Source: an uncultured Bacilli bacterium (GTDB taxonomy: Bacteria > Bacillota_I > Bacilli_A > RF39 > UBA660). From it: a DNA stretch of 7,959 nt. The stretch lies in NCBI GenBank assembly GCA_944372275.1, contig CALVYO010000057.1, positions 1 to 7,959 on the forward strand, in the 5' to 3' direction. Both the position numbers and the translations under genes were made by a program. The notes under the pieces are model-generated. The model was not told where the DNA came from and ran no database searches. It worked only from the letters and a program-made list of their open reading frames with translations. Numbering within the stretch: the first letter of the stretch is position 1; each line of letters opens with the position of its first letter. This document shows, in pieces, positions 1 to 6,367 of the stretch.

Positions 1-3
1 AAT

Positions 4-360
4 ATGGCTTATAGAAAATTAGGACGTACTAATAAACATAGAAGAAGTATGCTAGCTAATTTAACTAAAGACTTAATTATGAATGAAAAAATAACAACAA
101 CTGAAACTCGTGCTAAGGAAGTTCGTAAGTTTGTTGATAAAATGATTTCATATGGTAAAAAAGGTACTTTAGTTTCTCGTAGACAAGCTTTAGCATTCTT
201 ACATAACGATAACGAAGCAGTTAAAAAAGTATTTGATGTTTTAGTACCTCGTTACGTTAATCGTAATGGTGGCTATACTAGAATATTAAAATTAGACGAA
301 CGTCGTGGTGATGATGCGTTAATGGTTATTTTAGAATTAGTTGAGGAAGATGCAAAATAA
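4..360 (+). CDS. rplQ: 50S ribosomal protein L17
   Basis: Structural protein of the large ribosomal subunit. The 118-residue product has the full-length bacterial L17 pattern: an N-terminal MAYRKLGR with the HRRSMLANL segment, a central ITTTETRAKEVRKFVDKMI helix, and a C-terminal RNGGYTRILKLDERRGDDA block ending in VILELVEEDAK. The ATG is three bases into the window, so its ribosome-binding site and the expected upstream rpoA lie outside. Arginine is often encoded by CGT here, unlike the AGA-rich genes downstream, which fits a highly expressed ribosomal gene. The stop codon lies inside the loop of the terminator that follows. In many Bacillota the next gene is ecfA1; here about 3.6 kb of other genes intervene. 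Identification is secure. Confidence 0.98.
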   Translation: MAYRKLGRTNKHRRSMLANLTKDLIMNEKITTTETRAKEVRKFVDKMISYGKKGTLVSRRQALAFLHNDNEAVKKVFDVLVPRYVNRNGGYTRILKLDERRGDDALMVILELVEEDAK

Positions 361-372
361 TGCATCTTTTTT
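347..372 (+). terminator. Intrinsic terminator of the rplQ operon
   Basis: Arms AAGATGCA and TGCATCTT form an 8-bp stem around a 6-base loop (AAATAA, which contains the rplQ stop codon), and the stem runs into six T residues. This is a compact rho-independent terminator overlapping the end of the gene. A near-identical 26-bp copy, with one mismatch, lies at 1661-1686. Confidence 0.8.
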
Positions 373-469
373 GTTGCAATTTTTTTTAATAATATATATT
401 AAGTTGTAAGTCTTTTAATTAATATTGTGTAGTAAACAAATTATGTTTGAATGAAAGGAGATAAACGTT

Positions 470-1474
470 GTGTTAGAAAAAAATTTTAAGCAAATTATTA
501 ATGATATAAAGTTAGATATAAAATCAACTCAATTAAAAACTGCTATGCAAGTAAATTATAATTTGATTAATTTGTATTTTAGACTTGGTAAAATTTTATA
601 TGATAATTATGAATATGGTAATAAATTTATTGATGAAGTTGCAAAAGAATTAAAATTAGAATATCCCAATACTACCGGATATTCTGTAAGAAATTTAAAA
701 TATATGAAAAAGTTTTATACAGAATATAAAGATGATGAAGTTATGCAACAACTTGTTGCACAAGTTCCTTGGGGACATAATATAGTGTTGATGGATAAAG
801 TAAAAGATAAAGAAATTAGAAAAACTTATTTACAAGAAACAATAAATAATAATTGGGGAAGAACGATGTTGATTCATCAAATTGAATTAAATTATCATTT
901 GAGAATAGGTAAAAGTGATAATAATTTTAAACTGACTTTGCCTAAAGATAATTCTGATTTAGCAAATTACATTATGAAAGATCCTTATATTTTTGATTTT
1001 ATTTCATTAAAAAAAGATTTTAAAGAACAGGAATTAGAAAATGAAATGTTGGTTAAAATAAAAAATTTGTTAATAGAACTTGGTAAAGGATTTAGTTTCG
1101 TTAGTAATCAGTATAAAATATCAATGGAAGATAAAGATTATTATATTGATCTATTATTTTATCATTTAGAATTAAGATGTTTTGTTGTAGTTGAACTTAA
1201 AACAACTTCATTTAAACCGGAATATATCGGTCAATTAGGATTTTATGTAACAGCAATTGATGAAATATTAAAAAAAGAATTTGATAATCCAACAATAGGT
1301 TTGTTACTATGTAAAGAAAAAAATAAATTAAGTGTGGAATGGTCTTTAAAGGGAACAAATCTTCCAATTGGCGTATCTTCATATAAATTAAATGAATATA
1401 TTCCTAAAGAAATGTTAGATAAATTACCAACTGAAGAAGAAATTAATCTTCATATAAATATTGAAAACAAATAA
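470..1474 (+). CDS. YhcG/DUF1016-family PDDEXK nuclease
   Basis: A 334-residue protein matching the two-domain DUF1016 (YhcG) layout. The N-terminal helical domain (about 1-145) carries the family segments TTGYSVRNLKYMKKFY (68-83) and QVPWGHNIVLMDKV (98-111). The C-terminal domain (about 170-334) is a PDDEXK nuclease fold with YYIDLLFYH (D227) and VVVELKTT (E242, K244) as the likely metal-binding and catalytic residues, followed by EYIGQLGFYV and PTIGLLLCKEKN. All key residues are present, so it is probably active. Family members are thought to act on DNA and often occur in accessory or defence-rich regions; the exact substrate is not known. GTG start, chosen because AAAGGAGA (454-461) sits eight bases upstream. 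No convincing promoter was found, only a weak TTGCAA at 374. It is a single gene on a stretch bounded by duplicated rplQ tails, suggesting acquisition. Confidence 0.9.
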   Translation: MLEKNFKQIINDIKLDIKSTQLKTAMQVNYNLINLYFRLGKILYDNYEYGNKFIDEVAKELKLEYPNTTGYSVRNLKYMKKFYTEYKDDEVMQQLVAQVPWGHNIVLMDKVKDKEIRKTYLQETINNNWGRTMLIHQIELNYHLRIGKSDNNFKLTLPKDNSDLANYIMKDPYIFDFISLKKDFKEQELENEMLVKIKNLLIELGKGFSFVSNQYKISMEDKDYYIDLLFYHLELRCFVVVELKTTSFKPEYIGQLGFYVTAIDEILKKEFDNPTIGLLLCKEKNKLSVEWSLKGTNLPIGVSSYKLNEYIPKEMLDKLPTEEEINLHINIENK

Positions 1475-1484
1475 TTTATTTTTA

Positions 1485-1513
1485 TTGAAATTTTTTTAAA
1501 AATAATGTATACT
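1485..1513 (+). promoter_or_regulatory. Sigma-A-type promoter before the prepilin-like remnant
   Basis: TTGAAA (1485-1490), a 17-bp spacer, then TATACT (1508-1513). It points to the broken prepilin-like reading frame starting at 1541, with GAAAGG (1521-1526) in between as a possible but rather distant ribosome-binding site. Confidence 0.55.
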
Positions 1514-1540
1514 TTAAATAGAAAGGTAGATGAAGTTAAT

Positions 1541-1661
1541 ATGATAAAATTAACAAATAGCAAAAATAAAGTAACGTTTACTAAATAAAGCCTTTACTTT
1601 AAAAGAATTATTAACAGTAATAATACTAACCCTAATAGCGTATTATATTAGATATAGTTAA
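1541..1661 (+). pseudogene. Frameshifted N-terminal remnant of a type IV prepilin-like protein
   Basis: An ATG at 1541 opens a frame reading MIKLTNSKNK then VTFTK and stops at 1586-1588. The next frame carries FTLKELLTVIILTLIAYY to a stop at 1659-1661. Together these resemble the start of a type IV pilin or pseudopilin: a short basic leader, then F-T-L-x-E-L-L with the conserved Glu at +5 of the mature protein, then a hydrophobic helix. The break is explained by an imperfect 16-base duplication (1583-1598) of the segment before it; removing those bases joins the two frames into NKVTFTLKELL. The C-terminal pilin body is missing: after the helix the DNA changes to a copy of the rplQ tail. Too short to have function as a pilin. 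Homology was judged by motif only. Confidence 0.6.
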
Positions 1662-1686
1662 AGATGCAAAATAGTGCATCTTTTTT
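1637..1686 (+). repeat. Diverged duplicate of the rplQ 3' end
   Basis: In one frame (1645-1674) this stretch reads ILDIVKDAK and stop, against ILELVEEDAK and stop at the end of rplQ. The DNA similarity starts near a shared GCGT (about 1639) and runs through the terminator. The last 26 bases (1661-1686) match 347-372 with a single difference, which turns the rplQ TAA into TAG. No start codon or upstream rplQ sequence remains, so it is a tail remnant, as left when DNA inserts at the 3' end of a gene. Confidence 0.65.
1661..1686 (+). terminator. Intrinsic terminator, second copy of the rplQ terminator
   Basis: Arms AAGATGCA and TGCATCTT with a 6-base loop and a run of six T. It would end transcripts from the promoter at 1485 and isolate the nuclease segment from the ATPase gene downstream. 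Confidence 0.7.
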
Positions 1687-1763
1687 AAAATGTGTAATTC
1701 TCATAAAAAAGTGATATTAAAAATGTGTAAAAAAATATAAAAAGTCATATCAAAAATGTGAAA
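1687..1763 (+). repeat. Direct repeats with 33-bp period, possible decayed IS end
   Basis: AAAATGTG begins at 1687, 1720 and 1753, exactly 33 bp apart. The first two units share AAAATGTGTAA, then differ over 8 bases, then share AAAAAGTSATATYA (23 of 33 identical); the third unit keeps only the first block. Multiple long subterminal repeats of this style are known from IS21-family ends, so a solo IS end is my best guess. An operator array for the ATPase promoter directly downstream is the alternative. Confidence 0.5.
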
Positions 1764-1768
1764 TTATA

Positions 1769-1797
1769 TTGCAATTTTATAAAAAATAATGTATTAT
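1769..1797 (+). promoter_or_regulatory. Promoter of the AAA/DUF4143 ATPase gene
   Basis: TTGCAA (1769-1774), 17-bp spacer, TATTAT (1792-1797). Only 18 bases separate the -10 box from the GTG start, so the leader would consist of little more than the ribosome-binding site. Confidence 0.55.
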
Positions 1798-1815
1798 TAT
1801 TTTAGGTGAGTATTT

Positions 1816-3123
1816 GTGAAAAGGAAAATATATAATGAATTATTAAAATGGAAAAATAATAATAATAAACCATTAATGGTATTAGGTGTTAGACAATGTG
1901 GAAAGACTTATATTATTAATGAATTTTGTAAAAATGAATATAAAAATTATATATATGTTAATTTATTTGAACAAGATAATATTGTTAAATTGTATAATTC
2001 AAGTTTAAATTCTGATGAAAAATTTAAACAATTGAAGGTTTTAATTGATTTTGATTTAGATATAGAAGATACTATATTATTTATCGATGAAATTCAAGAA
2101 TCAGAACAACTTATTTCAGAATTAAAATATTTTTGTGAAAAGCACAATAATGTAAGAATTATATGTGCGGGATCTTTATTAGGGGTTAAGTTAAAAAGAA
2201 CTAAATTTTCTTTTCCAGTTGGTAAAGTAAAAATGCTTAATATGTATCCTTTAGATTTTGAAGAATTTCTATTAGCAATGAATCAAGAACTATTAATTGA
2301 GACAATTAAAGAATGTTATGAGCAAAACAAACAAATTTCTTTACCTTTACACGAAAAAGCTTTAGGATATTATCGAACTTATTTAATAACTGGTGGAATG
2401 CCGGAAAGTATTAAAAGTATGGTTGATACTAATGGAGATTATATAAGATATGATAATACTATCTTAAAAGATATTTTAAATTCTTATTTTAATGATATGG
2501 ATAAATATGTAACATCTTTAGTAGAAGCATTAAAAATAAGGAGGATTTATAATTCCTTACCTTCACAATTATCTAATCTATCTAATAAATTTCAATATTC
2601 AAAAATTGAAAAGGGAGCTAGGGCAAGAGATTATGAAACTTCACTTGATTGGCTAGAAGCAAGTAATATGGTTGTTCGTTCTAAATGTGTTAAAAATTCT
2701 GAAATACCACTTGAAGGATTTATTTTAGAAGATACATTTAAATTATATTTAAGTGATGTTGGAATTTTAAATAGTATTTTAAAAATAAATATTGATGATA
2801 TATTGACAGATAATATTTCATTATATAAAGGGATTATTGCTGAAAATTATGTTGCTAATCAGTTAATATGTAATGGTTTTGATTTATATTATTGGAAAAA
2901 TAATAATAAAGCTGAAATTGATTTTTTATTATATACTAGTGATGGTATTATTCCAGTTGAGGTTAAAGCAGGTAACAATACTCAAGCTAAAAGTTTAAAT
3001 ATTTATAATGAAATTTATAATCCTAAATATGCAATAAGAATAAGTACTAAAGAATTTGGGTATAATCCTAAAACTAAAATAAAATCAATTCCTTTATATG
3101 CAGTATTTTTAATAAAATATTGA
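1816..3123 (+). CDS. AAA-family ATPase with DUF4143 nuclease-like C-terminus
   Basis: A 435-residue protein with the AAA_14 plus DUF4143 architecture. The ATPase half has Walker A GVRQCGKT (24-31), Walker B ILFIDE (87-92) followed by the family's IQES, and a sensor-like RIICAGS (114-120). The family segment YLITGGMPES lies at 189-198. The C-terminal half has a PDDEXK-like core: AENYVANQL (E343), AEIDFLL (D369) and VEVKAG (E382, K384), so ATP binding and nuclease residues both look intact. Such proteins are common, often multi-copy, in anaerobic Bacillota and Bacteroidota; their role is not established, with defence, toxin-like or DNA-handling roles proposed. GTG start, supported by AGGTGAG (1804-1810) five bases upstream. 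Transcribed from its own promoter, it ends in TGA inside the -35 box of the next gene, with no terminator in between, so read-through into the reductase gene is likely. Confidence 0.9.
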   Translation: MKRKIYNELLKWKNNNNKPLMVLGVRQCGKTYIINEFCKNEYKNYIYVNLFEQDNIVKLYNSSLNSDEKFKQLKVLIDFDLDIEDTILFIDEIQESEQLISELKYFCEKHNNVRIICAGSLLGVKLKRTKFSFPVGKVKMLNMYPLDFEEFLLAMNQELLIETIKECYEQNKQISLPLHEKALGYYRTYLITGGMPESIKSMVDTNGDYIRYDNTILKDILNSYFNDMDKYVTSLVEALKIRRIYNSLPSQLSNLSNKFQYSKIEKGARARDYETSLDWLEASNMVVRSKCVKNSEIPLEGFILEDTFKLYLSDVGILNSILKINIDDILTDNISLYKGIIAENYVANQLICNGFDLYYWKNNNKAEIDFLLYTSDGIIPVEVKAGNNTQAKSLNIYNEIYNPKYAIRISTKEFGYNPKTKIKSIPLYAVFLIKY

Positions 3124-3148
3124 ATTAAATATTATTGTTTAGTATAAT
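3120..3148 (+). promoter_or_regulatory. Promoter of the short-chain dehydrogenase gene
   Basis: TTGAAT (3120-3125) overlaps the TGA stop of the ATPase gene; after a 17-bp spacer comes a consensus TATAAT (3143-3148). Seventeen bases separate it from the ATG at 3166, which gives a leader of about 10 bases containing GGGGTGG. Confidence 0.7.
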
Positions 3149-3165
3149 TAAATTGGGGTGGTAAG

Positions 3166-3921
3166 ATGAAAGCATTAATAACTGGTGCATCTAGTGGATT
3201 AGGATCTGTATTTGCTAAAATATTAAGTGATAGAGGTTATGATTTAATATTAGTGGCAAGAAGAAAGAAAAAGATGGAAAATTTATCTAAACAATTAAAA
3301 ACTAATGTTAAAATAATTGAATTAGATATATCAAGTACTTATAATTGTATGAAATTATATGATGAAGTAAAAAAAGAAAAAATTGATATATTAATTAATA
3401 ATGCAGGATTTGGTTTGTTTGGTAAATTTAATGAAACTAAATTAGATACTGAACTTGATATGATAGATTTAAATATAAAAACAGTACATACTTTAACTAA
3501 GTTATTTTTAAAAGATTTTAAAAAAAGAGATTCTGGATATATATTAAATGTCGCATCGGCTGCTGCTTTTTTACCTGGACCTTTAATGAGTACTTATTAT
3601 GCTACTAAAGCTTATGTGTTACATTTAACTTTAGCTATCGGTGAAGAATTAAAAAAAGATAATTCTAATGTCTATGTTGGTGCTTTGTGTCCAGGCCCTG
3701 TTGATACGGAATTTAATAAAGTTGCAAAAGTTAAATTTAATCTTCCTAGTTTAACGCCTAATTATGTTTGTGAATATGCTATTAAACAAATGTTTAAAAA
3801 TAAAGCAATAATTATACCAGGTGTCAAGACAAAAGTGGGAATTTATTTGTCGAAAATATTACCTATGAAATTAAAACTGAAAATAAGTTATAATATTCAA
3901 GAATCAAAAGATAAATGTTAA
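3166..3921 (+). CDS. Short-chain dehydrogenase/reductase (SDR family)
   Basis: A 251-residue classical SDR oxidoreductase with a Rossmann fold, presumably cytosolic. Visible motifs: cofactor-binding TGASSGLG (6-13), ARR at 31-33 just after the second strand suggesting NADPH preference, LDIS (53-56), NNAG (78-81), the helix Asn N103, catalytic Ser131 in NVAS, Tyr144 and Lys148 in YYATK, and CPGPVDTEF (175-183). The catalytic tetrad is complete. It resembles the COG0300 (DltE/YqjQ-like) group of general SDRs; the substrate cannot be deduced. The start has GGGGTGG (3155-3161) close upstream. It has its own promoter and its own terminator, so it is a single-gene unit placed between the ATPase gene and the ecf operon rather than a member of either. 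Confidence 0.92.
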   Translation: MKALITGASSGLGSVFAKILSDRGYDLILVARRKKKMENLSKQLKTNVKIIELDISSTYNCMKLYDEVKKEKIDILINNAGFGLFGKFNETKLDTELDMIDLNIKTVHTLTKLFLKDFKKRDSGYILNVASAAAFLPGPLMSTYYATKAYVLHLTLAIGEELKKDNSNVYVGALCPGPVDTEFNKVAKVKFNLPSLTPNYVCEYAIKQMFKNKAIIIPGVKTKVGIYLSKILPMKLKLKISYNIQESKDKC

Positions 3922-3937
3922 TTTTTAACATTTTTTT
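3913..3937 (+). terminator. AT-rich intrinsic terminator of the reductase gene
   Basis: AAATGTTAA (3913-3921) pairs perfectly with TTAACATTT (3925-3933) over 9 bp around a 3-base loop, and the T-run continues to 3937. The stop codon TAA is part of the left arm, as with rplQ. The stem is weak in G+C but suits this genome. Confidence 0.65.
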
Positions 3938-3946
3938 CTTATATAT

Positions 3947-3975
3947 TTGAAAAATACTATATTTTATATTATAAT
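3947..3975 (+). promoter_or_regulatory. Promoter of the ecfA1-ecfA2-ecfT-truA operon
   Basis: TTGAAA (3947-3952), 17-bp spacer, TATAAT (3970-3975): a near-consensus sigma-A promoter ten bases after the preceding terminator. Sixteen bases separate the -10 box from the ATG at 3992. An apparent TTG start for ecfA1 at 3947 is in fact the -35 box. Confidence 0.75.
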
Positions 3976-3991
3976 ATTTGAAGTGATGTGT

Positions 3992-4789
3992 ATGATAAAA
4001 ATAACTAATTTAAATTTTAATTATAAATCAAAACAATTATTTAATGGTCTAAATATGGAAATAGAAAAAGGTAAAATAACATCCATAGTAGGCCCTAATG
4101 GTAGTGGGAAATCTACCTTAGTAAAAATATTAATTGGTTTATATAATTATAATGGAACAATAAAAATAAATGATATATTATTATTAAAAGATAATATTAA
4201 GGAAATAAGAAAAAGTATTGGTGTCGTATTTACTAATCCTGATAATCAGTTTGTAGCTGAAACAGTTATGGATGATATAGCATTTACTTTAGAAAATATG
4301 AATTATAAAAAAGAAAATATTAGAAAAAAAATAGAAGAAATAACTAAATATTTAGGTATTTATGATATATTAGAACATAATCCTCATGATTTAAATAGTA
4401 ATCAAAAACAGTTAGTTAGTTTGGCTTCAGCTTTAGTCCACGATCCTAAAATATTAATATTAGATGAGGCTTTAACAATGCTAGATCCTTTTGATAAAGA
4501 AAAGATATTAAATATTTTAAAAGAATTAAATGATAAAGGATTAACCATTTTAAATATTAGTCACGATATTGAGGATACTTTAATAAGTGATAAAATATAT
4601 GTTTTAGATAAAGGTAAAATAGTTTTATCAGGAACTAAAGATGAAGTATATAAAGAAGAAGATTTATTACATAATTTAGGTTTTGAATTACCTTTTATGG
4701 TAGAGTTGTCTAATAGACTAATGTTTTATGATTTAATTGATCATGTTATCTATGATATGGAAGAGATGGTGGATATTTTATGGAAGTAA
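3992..4789 (+). CDS. ecfA1: ECF transporter ATPase EcfA1, degenerate signature
   Basis: First ATPase (265 residues) of the energy-coupling module that powers uptake of vitamins and related micronutrients through interchangeable S components. It has Walker A GPNGSGKS (34-41), the EcfA1-typical Q-loop TNPDNQF (81-87, Q86), Walker B ILILDE (154-159), D-loop MLDP and switch His191 in NISHD. The ABC signature is abnormal: LNSNQ (134-138) instead of LSGGQ, losing the Ser and both Gly that contact the phosphates bound by the partner subunit; the usual KQR that follows is KQL. The frame is otherwise clean, so this is not a broken gene. The start at 3992 is preferred because longer versions run into the promoter and MIKITNLNF aligns with the family start. 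It overlaps ecfA2 by 10 bases. Confidence 0.93.
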   Translation: MIKITNLNFNYKSKQLFNGLNMEIEKGKITSIVGPNGSGKSTLVKILIGLYNYNGTIKINDILLLKDNIKEIRKSIGVVFTNPDNQFVAETVMDDIAFTLENMNYKKENIRKKIEEITKYLGIYDILEHNPHDLNSNQKQLVSLASALVHDPKILILDEALTMLDPFDKEKILNILKELNDKGLTILNISHDIEDTLISDKIYVLDKGKIVLSGTKDEVYKEEDLLHNLGFELPFMVELSNRLMFYDLIDHVIYDMEEMVDILWK

Positions 4790-5625
4790 AATTTAATCAC
4801 GTTTTTTATGTTTATAATGAAAAAACTGCTCTTTCTAAAATGGCTTTAGGTGATATTTGTACTACATTTAAAGAAGGTAAAATAACTAGTATTATGGGTA
4901 AAAGTGGTAGTGGGAAAACGACATTAATTGAGTTAATTAATGCTTTGATAATTCCGACAAAAGGAAATATTGAAGTTGGAAGTAGAGTAATTAGTAAAAC
5001 AAGAAAAATAAAAAATGTTAATAATTTAAGATATAAAATAGGATTAGTATTTCAGATGCCTGAAGAACAATTTTTTTGTAGTACTGTTAAAGAAGAAATT
5101 GAATTTGGTATGAAGTATTTTAATAAATCAGTTAAAAGTATTGAAAAACACATTAGTGATGCTTTATTAATGATGGGATTAGATGATAGTTATCTAAATA
5201 GAAATCCGTTTACATTGAGTAGTGGGGAAATGAGGAAAGTTGCAATTGCATCTATTTTGGCTTTTAATCCTAAAGTAATAATATTAGATGAACCAACTAT
5301 TGGATTAGATAATAAAAGTAAAGAAAATTTAATAAAAATAATCAAATTATTAAAAAATAGGTATCATAAAACAATTATTGTTGTAAGTAATGATGCTGAC
5401 TTATTATTAAAGATAAGTGACCATATTATTTTATTAGATAAAGGTAAATTAGTTTTAGAGGGAAATAAATACGACTTTTTCAAACAAGATATTTCAAAAT
5501 ATGGTTTAAAAAGACCTAAAATAATTGAATTTGAACAATTGGTTTTAGAAAAAAAAGGAATAAAAATAGGATACCGTGATGATATTAATGACTTAATGAA
5601 GGATGTGTATCGTTATGTTAAATAA
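4780..5625 (+). CDS. ecfA2: ECF transporter ATPase EcfA2, switch His replaced by Asn
   Basis: Second ATPase (281 residues) of the ECF module, forming a heterodimer with EcfA1 on the cytoplasmic face of EcfT. Motifs: Walker A GKSGSGKT (40-47), the EcfA2-type Q-loop FQMPEEQFF (91-99, Q97), signature LSSGE (146-150), which keeps the Ser and the second Gly, Walker B VIILDE (166-171) with PTIGLD. The switch (H-loop) histidine expected after the next strand is Asn204 in VVSND. The start ATG overlaps the end of ecfA1 and has a GGTGG-type site (about 4768) inside ecfA1, pointing to coupled translation. The C-terminal tail (about 240-281) contains the family's LKRPKIIEFEQLV segment. The identity is clear from order, length and Q-loop; the motif changes are discussed as a finding. 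Confidence 0.93.
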   Translation: MEVKFNHVFYVYNEKTALSKMALGDICTTFKEGKITSIMGKSGSGKTTLIELINALIIPTKGNIEVGSRVISKTRKIKNVNNLRYKIGLVFQMPEEQFFCSTVKEEIEFGMKYFNKSVKSIEKHISDALLMMGLDDSYLNRNPFTLSSGEMRKVAIASILAFNPKVIILDEPTIGLDNKSKENLIKIIKLLKNRYHKTIIVVSNDADLLLKISDHIILLDKGKLVLEGNKYDFFKQDISKYGLKRPKIIEFEQLVLEKKGIKIGYRDDINDLMKDVYRYVK

Positions 5626-6367
5626 AGTAATGATAGGTAGATATTATCCAATTAATTCTTTAGTCCATAAAATGAATCCATTATCTAAGATAATATGTGT
5701 TTTATTATTTATAATTATGAGTTTTTTAACTTTTAATATTAGATTTAATATTTTATTGTTAATTTTATTAATTTTAATGTTATGTAATACTAAAATCCCT
5801 TTTAATATTTATTTTAAAACTATATTTAGTATCAAATGGTTATTATTATTTATATTAATAATTAATTTAATTGTTGGTAGTAGTTTAAATGTTACCATTA
5901 TTACTATTTTAAGGTTAATATATGTTGTATTGTATACATCAATTCTCACTTTAACCACACCACCAACAGAAATAACATATGGTATAGAAAAATTATTTTC
6001 ACCACTTAAATTAATAGGTATACCGGTGAATAAAATGGCATTATCTATTAGTTTAGCGTTAAGGTTTATTCCAACTATAATTGACCAAGGAAATAAAATA
6101 ATAAAATCGCAAGCCAGTCGTGGTATTGATTATTATAATTCAAATATAAAAGGTAAATTGTTAGCAGTTAAAGCATTAATAATTCCTATGTTTGTTTTAA
6201 GTATTAAGAAAGCAGATGATTTAGCTGATTCGATGGAAGTAAGATTATATAATGTTAATAGTAAAAGAATTAATTTTAGACAAAATAAATGGCGTTTTTA
6301 TGATACATTTTTAGTATTAATGCATTTAGGATTATTTATTTTAATGATGAAGGAAGTTGTATTATGA
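5615..6367 (+). CDS. ecfT: ECF transporter transmembrane component EcfT
   Basis: Membrane scaffold (250 residues) linking the EcfA1/EcfA2 ATPases to S components. The N-terminus MLNKVMIGRYYPINSLVHKM-NPLSK matches the family's start (GRY-P-S--H--DP--K). Hydrophobic membrane segments lie at about 26-58, 74-90, 96-114 and 231-247. Two cytoplasmic coupling motifs each keep their central Arg: QASRG (Arg169) after ALRFIPTI, and MEVRL (Arg210) after KADDLADS; these dock into the ATPase grooves. The second motif has VRL where ARG is usual. The ATG at 5615 was chosen over one at 5603 because it aligns with the family and has GAAGGA (5598-5603) at workable spacing, whereas that site abuts the upstream ATG. 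Overlaps ecfA2 by 11 bases and truA by 4. Confidence 0.93.
   Translation: MLNKVMIGRYYPINSLVHKMNPLSKIICVLLFIIMSFLTFNIRFNILLLILLILMLCNTKIPFNIYFKTIFSIKWLLLFILIINLIVGSSLNVTIITILRLIYVVLYTSILTLTTPPTEITYGIEKLFSPLKLIGIPVNKMALSISLALRFIPTIIDQGNKIIKSQASRGIDYYNSNIKGKLLAVKALIIPMFVLSIKKADDLADSMEVRLYNVNSKRINFRQNKWRFYDTFLVLMHLGLFILMMKEVVL

Noticed and set aside
1476..1505. Terminator for the YhcG-like gene (TTATTTTT / AAAAATAA pairing)
   Set aside because: An all A-T 8-bp stem with a T-rich loop and no T-run after it; expected by chance at this base composition.
1687..1763. CRISPR-like array
   Set aside because: Only three degenerate units, conserved over about two thirds of their length, with no spacer-repeat alternation and no cas genes.
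470..3123. A single operon or new two-gene defence system made of the nuclease and the DUF4143 ATPase
   Set aside because: A terminator, a pseudogene and an independent promoter separate them; both families are common as lone genes, so joint function is not supported by this sequence.
3121..3123. TGA as tryptophan (Mycoplasma-type code 4)
   Set aside because: Tryptophans in the proteins here are encoded by TGG, and the ATPase and EcfT reach their expected family ends at TGA stops.
3947..3991. Longer EcfA1 starting with TTG at 3947
   Set aside because: The TTG is the first part of a TTGAAA -35 box with a TATAAT box 17 bp on; the extra residues do not match the family, and the ATG at 3992 aligns with it.
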